64,000 nucleotides of DNA from Macrostomum hystrix. Taxonomy: Eukaryota; Platyhelminthes; Macrostomidae. The stretch lies in contig CATNEN010000038.1 in the NCBI GenBank assembly GCA_950097015.1, positions 24,775,001-24,839,000 on the forward strand. The letters are read 5' to 3'. The first letter of the stretch is position 1. Each line of letters starts with the position of its first letter. Position numbers and translations under genes: made by a program. A model generated the notes under the pieces. It saw only the letters and a program-made list of their open reading frames with translations. It had not been told where the DNA came from and did no database searches. Shown one piece after another: positions 10,117-19,300 of this stretch.

Positions 10117-11003
10117 GGCCCGATTTCATAAAGCACTTGTCCGACAAATTACAACTGACAAGTGACAATTCCGTAAATTAATGCGTTTCATAAACATGAC
10201 CTAGCTACAAGTTGTCAATTCGACAAGTTACAAGTTACAAGTGACAAGTAAAATTCGACAAATTAAAAGCGCTTTTCTTGGGGTTTTGACCATAGATATT
10301 TGCTGAATCAGTTGCTTCTGCGCAGAATCGGCTCTTTTATTCATCCGAGTTTGACAAGTGGTTGGGACACTTGTAACACAGATCGCAAACTTCTACTATA
10401 TTTGCTTTCGCCATGTCCGACACGGAAGATGAAGAGGAGTTGGCAATGCTGGCAAGACAATTTCCAAGGACATTCAAGGAACGTATTAATTTCCAGCCCC
10501 AAAGCTTTTACTTTTCTGAGCGTTTTAGACTCCGAACTGATCACGTGGAGAACTTGCTGCAAATAGTTGGACCTATTATTTCTCACAGCACGCACAGGAA
10601 CAAAGCCCTGACTCCACAAGAACAACTTCTTTGCACCCTGAGATTTTTGGCCTGTGGTAGCTTTTACTACGTCGTCGGAGATGCGCATGGTGTTTCAAAG
10701 GCAACAATATGCAGGACTGTTCGACGAGTTATAGAATGATAACGTAGCTTTAAAAAGTGAAGCAGATTTTCGAGTTCCGCCGGGAGTTTGGCTTTGGACC
10801 ATAGACTAAAGAGGCAACACAAGTGTCTCCACAAAAATGGATCGATTTCTCACAGTTTGCCCATAGACACCAGACACGATCTATTTTTAACACGAAGGGC
10901 GAGCTTCGGTTTATGAAACCGAAATCGTTGTCACTTGTCGCTTGTTGCTTGTAACTTGTCAAATTGTCACTTTTCGCTTGTAGGTTTTTTATGAAATCGG
11001 GCC
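10117..11003 (+). mobile_element. Truncated PIF/Harbinger-type transposon
   Basis: The ends are inverted repeats: GGCCCGATTTCATAAA at the left and its complement at the right. They are flanked by a 3-bp CTG duplication (10114-10116 and 11004-11006), the target-duplication size typical of Harbinger. Subterminal regions are rich in ACAAGT/ACTTGT repeats. Inside is the 5' part of a Harbinger-like nuclease gene. At 887 bp the element lacks the rest of the transposase and must be non-autonomous. Confidence 0.85.
10413..10739 (+). pseudogene. Harbinger (HARBI1-like) nuclease, N-terminal fragment
   Basis: A 108-residue frame. It has an acidic start (SDTEDEEE), then FRLRTDHVENLLQIVGP, then a block with ALTPQEQLLCTLRFLACGSF and GVSKATICRTVRRVIE. 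This matches the N-terminal helical/HTH region of Harbinger transposase-derived nucleases. A family member would continue for another 200 or more residues with the DDE nuclease; here the frame stops and the terminal repeat follows within 270 bp. Confidence 0.8.
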
Positions 11004-11006
11004 CTG

Positions 11007-11314
11007 GACTGCAAGCGAAGAAATACCCATTACCTCATGAGGCCAGTTTTCCCCTGCTTTCTAATCTGTCAAACTGGGAAATGCAAGATCAGAAATTCAA
11101 ATATCGGAAATACAGAGATGTAATGTTTGCTGGCTAGTTCCTTTCTTCAGATTATTAATTTATGTTTACCTTGAAGCAACAACGCAAATTCAAATGAATT
11201 AACGCATGTGCAGGTGTGCTTCAAACAATCGGTAACAAACAAAACACGCAGGCAATGGTAACGTAGAACTTGCAGAAGAGTGCTCACAGAGGTCATATTG
11301 GCATCAAATGAAAG
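11007..11314. other. Short intergenic stretch
   Basis: Between the Harbinger element and the transposase relic. Nothing recognised. Confidence 0.5.
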
Positions 11315-11950
11315 TTACTTGTCTGTTCTGGCACTGGAAAGTTTGGCCGACTTTCGCTTACTTCGAGCCCCAGCTCCACCAACCGAAACGTCCTTGACTA
11401 GATTTTTCATCATGCAGTTGAAAAATGCACAGACGATTCCTTCTTTCACATCATGGCCATCCGTGCACATCGTCTGACCCATGAAATGTTCCAGATAGTT
11501 GCTGTCATCCATCATCTCATCGACAATGTGACAGAACAGCTGCATCTAGTTGGGCGCATGCAGCAGCCATCTGCGCAGTTCATTGCTCTGTCGGATCTCC
11601 TCGAACACCTGCCAGCAGTGTCTGGCCAGCCCAAAAGCGATATCAGACGGCTTGAACAGGCCACCCCGGTTGATCTCCTCCAAGAAGACGATGGCCGTGG
11701 CCTGAATCCCGCCATCAGTCTCAAGAGGCGGCAGATCGTCAGAGCCTAGCAGAAGTTCGCGGCAAGATGCGCACCCGCGCTTCCTTTGCACGAATTTCTT
11801 AGCGACTGCTCCACTTATATAGTAGATGACGGTGCAGTCAGAGCTCAATGGCTGGATATTCATCTTCATCTTGCTTGCAAACTCTCGCGCCAGTTCCTTC
11901 ACGCGCTGATCCTTGAGTGTAGTATTTGAGTGCATCTCGAGTTGAATCAC
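11315..11950 (-). pseudogene. C-terminal part of a P-element/THAP9-like transposase
   Basis: Two minus-strand open stretches (11950-11546 and 11545-11315) are in the same frame, separated by one TAG codon. The first has a block with YYISGAVAKKF, a CASC pair and then EEINRGGLFKPSD, a pattern (YIxGxxxxK, CxxC, NRGGLxxPS) that I associate with C-terminal regions of P-element/THAP9-type transposases. The second is basic near its end. No N-terminal half is visible. It continues into the duplicated segment, so the far left edge of the window (1 to ~165) carries the same region. The family call is from memory of motif patterns; that it is a transposase relic is more certain than which family. Confidence 0.5.
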
Positions 11951-12072
11951 AAAATACTGCGACTTCCAGCTTCTCTCACGACTTCTCGATGTTCTTAGGG
12001 TTCAGCACAGCAGGGCTGAGCTTGTGAGCGGTCCAGTTGATGGCAGCGGTCTGCTAGGTGGTCTAAAAATTC

Positions 12073-12735
12073 TTGAAACCTTTCCTGCGTTTGACCACCT
12101 CATTGGATGACAGAATGCACCAACCCGAACTCCGACGAAATTGCCATGCAAACTGTATCGTTAGGACCCTCTGGGTTGTCACCGTGCGCTTCACTGGGTG
12201 TCCACAAGCCGACCTGCCCTGCGACCTCCGGGTTCACAATTTAAAACCGGTGTCATCTAAGTAGACAGTGTGAACTCCTGGAGCTAAGTGGAGCATGAAG
12301 TTAGCGTACTCGCTTCTGGCGTCCAGGCTTTCAACTCGGTTTGTGTTTAGGCGCACATCCGTCACCTTGGTCGCAAGTTTAACCGTAATGAGAAAACTAT
12401 TCATTGTTCGATCATATGTTTTAAGGCTCACCTGTGGCTTGTCAGGAAAGCGTCCGGCTTGTCATCAGCTTCTCAGCCATTGACTTTAGCGTTCGAAAGG
12501 GATTTTGCTGAACCTCATGTTGTAAAAAATCTTGCATCTCTGCGCCAACTTTGCAGCTTGCTTCCTTGCATCCTCCACGAGGCAAAGCTTCCAACCTGCT
12601 GCAGCTTGTTCGAATGTTGACCGAATGCGCTGAACAGAAGTTTTGGATACTCCGAACAAGACTGGCACATCCTTCATCGACAGTCCACGGTGCAAGGCGG
12701 CGACGATGCGCTGTCTGTTGCGTACAGAAATTTGG
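12073..12735 (-). pseudogene. Broken Tc1/IS630-type DDE transposase (right copy)
   Basis: Copy of the relic at 298-960 with the same frame breaks. The helix-turn-helix block lies at about 12695-12486 and the LDDTGF block at 12431-12234, both on the minus strand. Assignment to Tc1/IS630 rests on the order HTH, then the hydrophobic-DD-T-G-F block, then a Gly-Arg-rich stretch; other DDE families are possible. Confidence 0.6.
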
Positions 12736-12837
12736 GGCGCAATTATTGATTAACTGTTCAACAGAAAGAAAATGAAAGCGCCTTGTTGTCCCTGCGAAAA
12801 ACTAACATCGTTTCTTCTATTCTGGCTCATCGTTCTA

Positions 12838-13418
12838 TCGGATAGAATGACGCAGATACAAGAATAGAACGACGCAGATACTAGGATAGAATGGCGTATA
12901 GATACTAGAATAGAATGACGTATAGATACTAGAATAGAAGGACGTATAGATACTAGGATAGACTGACGTATAGATACTAGAATAGAACGACGCAGATACT
13001 AGAATAGAATGACGCAGAGACTAGAATAGAATGACGTATAGATACTAGAATAGAATGACGCAGAGACTAGAATAGAATGACGCAGTTACTAGGATAGAAT
13101 GACGCAGAGACTAGAATAGAATGACGCAGAGACTAGAATAGAATGACGCAGAGACTAGAATAGAATGACGCAGAGACTAGAATAGAATGACGCAGAGACT
13201 AGAATAGAATGACGTATAGATACTAGGATAGAATGGCGTATAGATACTAGGATACGAGTATACTAGGATCGTAGAATGACGTATAGATACTATAATAGAA
13301 TGACGTATAGATACTATAATAGAATGATGTATAGATACTAGAATAGAATGACGTATAGATACTAGGATAGACTGACGTATAGATACTAGGATAGAATGAC
13401 GCAGATAGAAGAATAGAG
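12838..13418. repeat. Minisatellite, 22-24 bp units (right copy)
   Basis: Same array as at 1068-1968 but contracted. It includes a run of consecutive GCAGAGAC-type units absent from the left copy and a disrupted unit near 13250-13270. Confidence 0.95.
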
Positions 13419-13768
13419 TGGTCTTAATTCCAAATATTTTGCTTGCACAGTGACAATACATACGCTAAGATTTGACCAATACATGGCAATAGGGCATTAC
13501 CAGACAGCAGCAGTCACATTTATTACAGGTCTTAAAGGTATTAACCATTGGGAAAGTTTAGTAATAATGTCAGGAAAAATTGCTGATTTTCTGTAAGGCG
13601 ATTTCGCCCTGCACTCTACCAGAAAATAAACGGTAGGAAAGCATAAATAGTGAAAATTACTCTATTTTGCCTACTTGGCCCATGCATTAATGCAACGAAT
13701 ATTCCAGAACCACAGGAAATTGTAAGTCCAACATTAACGTTTTCTAGGCTTGATAGAACACATGAGAT

Positions 13769-14275
13769 GATCTAGAATTTCAGCGTGAGTAAGGAAATTT
13801 CCAAGCAGTAGCAGCAATACTCAAGGACTACTCAAATGTATGATGGAGCACATTTTAACCTTAGTGCAAAACAGGCCTTAAAGTGACAGCAGTTAGCGAC
13901 ATTGTACAACTGACAGACAGTTTTTTCCACTGGTGTACTTAAATGGAAAATCGAAAGCCTTTAAATTAGGCGCTTCTTTGCTTTAGAAATAGCCGAAAGT
14001 CAAAGTAGTTGTTTAAAAGCTGTCATTGTAAACACTCGCACACGACAATGGAGTTCCGTGGCTTCAAAAACGAAGGTATTTGCAATCATTTTCCTATATT
14101 TAACGGTTGTACAACAATTGTCTGAGAAGGCTGCAAAACCTTGGATTCTACTCAATCATAGCGGCCTTTTTACATTTTCTGTGCATTTTCGTCACTACAC
14201 AAGGACTAGCGCTTCGGATTTCATTCCCATGCTAGACAAAAGTGAGCAGGTGATAGAATGCAGACGTTATAATAC
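13769..14275. other. Unique sequence after the duplication
   Basis: No gene supported. A frame from 14058 begins at GTG, not ATG, has a hydrophobic stretch and runs into the Cys/Ser/Asp-coding repeat that follows. Confidence 0.5.
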
Positions 14276-14576
14276 GCCATGGCTCAGCGATTCCGACAGC
14301 AGTTCTTACTGCGATTCCGACTGCATTTCTTACTGCGATTCCGACTGCATTTCTTGCTGCGATTCCGACTGCATTTCTTACTGCTATTCCGACTGCATTT
14401 CTTACTGCTATTCCGACTGCGGTTCTAACAGCGATTCCGACTGCAGTTCTTACTGCAATTCCGACTGCAGTTCTTGCTGCGATTCCAACTGCAGTTCTTG
14501 CTGCGATTCCGACCGCATTTCTTACTGCGATTCCGACTGCAGTTCTTGCTGCGATTCCGACTATAATTTTTAGTAC
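14276..14576. repeat. 24-bp minisatellite, open in one frame
   Basis: About 12 units of GATTCCGACTGC plus a variable 12-base half (for example ATTTCTTACTGC). Being a multiple of three it stays open and would encode Cys-Asp-Ser-Asp-Cys-x-Ser repeats. There is no evidence of expression. A secreted Cys-rich repeat protein is possible only if an upstream exon supplies a start. Confidence 0.8.
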
Positions 14577-15461
14577 GATTCAGACCGCAATTAATTTTAA
14601 TCCCAGTATGATTCTTATGACAGAAACCCGAGTGATAGAAAACAGCGTCACTGAGTTATAATTTTCTGCAATAGTTAATAAAGCTTAAAGAATTATCGGG
14701 TCGTATTGAAAGCGAGACAGTTAAAGCAAGTTCAAAGCCCAGAAGCCACAGTAATGGCCTAAAAAGCAAACGTCAAGAAATGATTAAGGGCAAAATTTCA
14801 ATTCAAAGAAAGTGAAGTCACAGAGGCCTTAAAAATTCACCCGAAAATCTACGAAGAACTGCTCAGAAAAGTGAGGAATGAATCGTTTGAAAGCGCGAAG
14901 GACACGTCACCTTGAATGATGGCTGCAAGCCAGTTAACTAAGGACAGCCTAATGATTCTAATGGGATTCAACCAACGGAAGACTCGAATCTTGAAACTGA
15001 TTTTCTTTAATTAGCAAAATTGTGCGTGTAATTTTGCTAATGGAATTTTAAGTCAAAGTCGAGGAATTTAACGAAAAATACTCCTAGTTTCGTTTACTCT
15101 AAACATCTAAATATGCCCGTACGAGTATAAGTCCGTTGATCTTTCTGTAAAATGAAGGAATAAATTAAACAAAACAATGTTTAGCTAGTCTGAAAACTGG
15201 ATGTTAAACGTAAAAATAAGCATGGTATATATGTAATTGACATACAAGCACATCAAAAATGCTTAATAAAACACTATATTGTATTGATTAAACATTTGTA
15301 ATAAAATTTTGCCAACATTTTCCCACACATACATACAAAGTTAACAAGCATGAAACGCGAGATATTAAATACCTATATACAATGCAAAATTTGTGAAAAA
15401 TAATAAATAAAAACTCTGACCCAACGGCACAATAGACACTGTTCTCAGACAAAAAAGACTG
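14577..15461. other. Intergenic, no gene seen
   Basis: AT-rich spacer between the 24-bp array and the 21-bp array downstream of the PARI gene. No conserved coding sequence recognised on either strand. Confidence 0.5.
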
Positions 15462-16233
15462 TCTAAGACACAATAGACAGTGTCTCAGACACAATAGACA
15501 GTGTCTCAAACACAATAGACAGTGTCGCAAACACAATAGACAGTGTCTCAGACACAATAGACAGTGTCTCAAACACAATAGACAGTGTCTCAAACACAAT
15601 AGACAGTGTCTCAGACACAATAGACAGTGTCTCAAACACAATAGACAGTGTCTCAGACACAATAGACAGTGTCTCAAACACAATAGACAGTGTCTCAGAC
15701 ACAATAGACAGTGTCTCAAACACAATAGACAGTGTCTCAAACACAATAGACAGTGTCGCAAACACAATAGACAGTGTCTCAGACACAATAGACAGTGTCT
15801 CAGACACAATAGACAGTGTCTCAGACACAATAGACAGTGTCTCAGACACAATAGACAGTGTCTCAAACACAATAGACAGCGTCTCAGACACAATAGACAG
15901 TGTCTCAGACACAATAGACAGTGTCTCAGACACAATAGACAGTGTCTCAGACACAATAGACAGTGTCTCAAACACAATAGACAGTGTCTCAGACACAATA
16001 GATAGTGTCTCAGACACAATAGACAGTGTCTCAAACACAATAGACAGTGTCTCAGACACAATAGAAAGTGTCTCAAACACAATAGACAGTGTCTCAGACA
16101 CAATAGACAGTGTCTCAGACACAATAGACAGTGTCTCAGACACAATAGACAGTGTCTCAAACACAATAGACAGTGTCTCAGACACAATAGACAGTGTCTC
16201 AGACACAATAGACAGTGTCTCGGACACAATATA
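15462..16233. repeat. 21-bp minisatellite with a palindrome in every unit
   Basis: About 37 units of ACAATAGACAGTGTCTCAG/A. Each unit carries GACAC...GTGTC, so neighbouring units can fold into a series of small hairpins. It starts about 30 bp beyond the putative poly(A) signal of the PARI gene. The long frames through it (up to 313 codons) are repeat artefacts. Confidence 0.95.
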
Positions 16234-16261
16234 CTGTGTATAGTAAAGATATAACAAGACA

Positions 16262-16268
16262 GTTTATT
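16262..16268 (-). terminator. Putative poly(A) signal of the PARI gene
   Basis: AATAAA on the minus strand about 60 bp past the stop codon and just before the 21-bp satellite. It is the only canonical signal in that stretch. Confidence 0.5.
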
Positions 16269-16328
16269 AAATTAACAAAAAAAATTGCAAAGAGCATAAA
16301 AAGTCTTATAATTTTGAGTAGTAAAAAC

Positions 16329-19300
16329 TCAGCAATTTTCATTGCTTCGCTTGAAGAATTCGGTCACAAGTCGGCACTTGACGACCTTTGTATTTTCCTT
16401 ACTTTTGCTATTCTTATTTGTCGACTTGGTCAGTTTGACTGTACCGCCGGATCGATTTGGCTCGTCCGATTTTCTTTTCCTACTATTAGTAGTAGCAGCA
16501 GCAGCTGAAGTGTCACTACTTGACTTCTTACGTCGATGCTGTTTATTATCGTGCAAATCGTCCGGCAGAGATTGTCGTCGCTCGTGGGTGGACTTTGATT
16601 CGGTTTGTATCGCTGTCTCATTGGCAGACGATGCACCAAAGCCGTACCTGGCTATTCGACCATTTGGTCTAGCTCGAGGACAGTTTTGTTCAATTGAACT
16701 GGCCACTGTCGATGTTAGAGTTGGCGAAGCTGGCACCACGGGTGACAGATGATTGGTCCGGTGCTCCGGGTTGGACCACAGCGGCGGAGGTGCCAGTACT
16801 GGCGTTCTGCAAAGTGTGGGCCGGCGGTCAAGAATGGTAGAAGAATATTAGGATTTTGGGAGTTTTGTATATATTTCTAAGAATATGGAACTGTTGGGAG
16901 TTAAATTTAAGGATCTGGAACTGTTGGGAGTTAAATTTGAGGATCTGGAACTTTTGGGATTCGAATTTGAGGATCTGGAACTGTTGGGAGACGAATTTGA
17001 TGATTTGGAACTGTTGGGAGTTAAATTTAAGGATCTGGAACTGTTGGGAGTCGAATTTGAGGATCTGGAACTGCTGGGAGTTAAATTTAAGGATCTGGAA
17101 CTGTTGGGAGTTAAATTTGAGGATCTGGAACTGTTGGGAGTTAAATTTGAGGATCTGGAACTGTCGGGAGTCGAATTTGAGAATCTGGAACTGCTGGGAG
17201 TCAAATTTGAGGCTTGGGGAAGCTAAGGTGCTAAATTTGAGGATCTGGTAAAAAATGCTTCTCAATTATCAGACTGCCAACCGATGCAAAGTTCGGTTCG
17301 AGGCTGCAGCAATGTCATCTATGCTGGCAGTATCGCCAACCGCGGCAGTCATGCGGTGTCGCCTTGACGGTGTCGGCGTTTTCGGAGATATCGGCGAAGC
17401 GGCGGCGGGGCTGCGAAACATGTCCGCTAAACCTGCCGCCGCGTAGCCCCGCCTTGGCGTAGCAACGGTTGCTGTGGCCGGATTTCGCATTGGCGGCCTG
17501 ACGCTGCTGGAGGAGGAGTCGCGGGGAAGACAGCCGCAGCAGATGCTATCGACGCAGCAAATCACAGTGTTGCGGCCTTTCAAAACCAAGTGAGCATTCG
17601 AACCCATGCTGCAATTCTCATTGTTGGTTTTTACAACGGCTGCGATGGTAGATAGCGCTTGGCGAACCTGAAAAAATGGTCGATTAACAACATACTTTAG
17701 TAGTGAAAAGTAGCGAATGCTCAAGTTTTCTAGTGTCTAATCCAACAAGCTTTGAGTATGTGATGAGGCTAATCCTAAAACTTTTTAGTCTGAGAAGGCG
17801 CTAATCCTATAATCCTTTAGTCTGAAAAGGCGCTAATCCTATAATCCTCTAGTCTAAGAAGACGCTAATCCTGTAATCCTCTAGTCTGAGAGGACGATAA
17901 TCCTGTAATCCTAAAGCCTAAGAAGAGGCTAATCCTGTAATCCCCCAGTCTGAGAAGACGCTAATCCTATAATCCACTAGTCTGAGAGGACGATAATCCT
18001 GTAATCCTTTAGTCTTACAAGACGCTAATCCTATAATCCTCTAGTCTGAGAAGACGCTAATCCTATAATCCTCCGGTCTGAGAGGACGATAATCCTATAA
18101 TCCTCTAGTCTAAGAAGACGCTTTAATCCTCTAGTCTGAGAAGAGGCTAATCCTATAATTCTTGTGCGTGAGAAGCCGCAGAACTATTAGCTCCACAAAC
18201 AAAAAAAAATTTATCATTCCTTAAAATACAAAATTCAGTCCAACCAATCACGCGCGTCGCGCTACCTCACTAGACGGGAATCTGCCGCTAGAATCCTTGG
18301 CCAGTAGGCTAGCAACCAGCTTAGCAACGGAATCAACAGTATCAGTAGAGTCGCTATCCAAGGCGTTGCACAATCTGCCGAAGGTTTTGACAAGCTCTCC
18401 GAGAGCTTCTCCGTGACCGTGAAGCGGGTCGGATGCGTCTGGGGCGTAGCCGGAACCGCCGAGCTTGACGCGCGACACAAAGCCTTGCGCTATCTGTATA
18501 CCGGATGACACGGAAGAAACCCGTGAAATGGGAAAATCTGAGTCTTTGTTAACTCGAAATGATACGATAGCTCTCCAATCGAATGACCGCTATGCGTAAA
18601 AGTCCACCAAATGGATTGCATTTTTTTCGGCCCTTTACGATGCAAGAAACTTTCAACGCCGTCCGACGTCAGCATCGTCGAGATATTCAGCGATTTTGTG
18701 ATCAGAATAGTTCTTCTAGCTCGTATATTGTTGGTTTTGCCACATTTTGTCTAGACTTTAGCCTTTGTTCTGCATTTTGATGCGATTAGTTGAATGTTTT
18801 GAGCGATATAGAAAGATAAAAATAAGTTTATTTGAAACACCCCTTGGTTTTTTACTGATAAGACATTGTGAATTTTTTGTATCCTGGTTTTCATACTTTA
18901 GGTGAGTTGATTAGATTTCAGATTTGTTCGCAATTATTACTTTAAAGTAGTATAATATGTAGCAAATTACGATATGATTTTAAGTAGACAATCTTTGGTT
19001 GTTTAGATTTCAGCTGTTTGAAAAGCTCATATTAGTATAAAGTTTCGTGTTTTAAAAAATTTAAAGCCTTAAACATACTCTTAACAGTAGAACGGTCGAA
19101 GTGTAACATAAATCCCACAACTTCCAGAGTTACAAAACATCGGCATCGTCAAACTGTTCATGAACCTTGTCAAGGTGCCTGGTGGAAAAAAACAAACAAT
19201 ATAGGCATTATCTTTCTGCTCAGTCATTTTATCAGGTAATGTTCGATATAGAGGCTCAGAGCCATGTTACTTGACCTTGTCTCCAGGGTCTTCAACAAGT

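Larger units (their letters stand above)
11776..13768. repeat. Right copy of the direct duplication
   Basis: Second copy of the segment at 1-2342. Its minisatellite is about 320 bp shorter than that of the left copy, and a further stretch of roughly 40 bp near 13660 is missing. The transposase homology on the minus strand continues leftward beyond 11776 to about 11315, so the repeated unit is larger than what is visible in the left copy. Confidence 0.9.

Noticed and set aside
15288..16257. Long open frames (264 and 313 codons) in the 21-bp array
   Set aside because: The unit length is a multiple of three, so frames stay open by construction. They encode monotonous repeats with no start context or domain.
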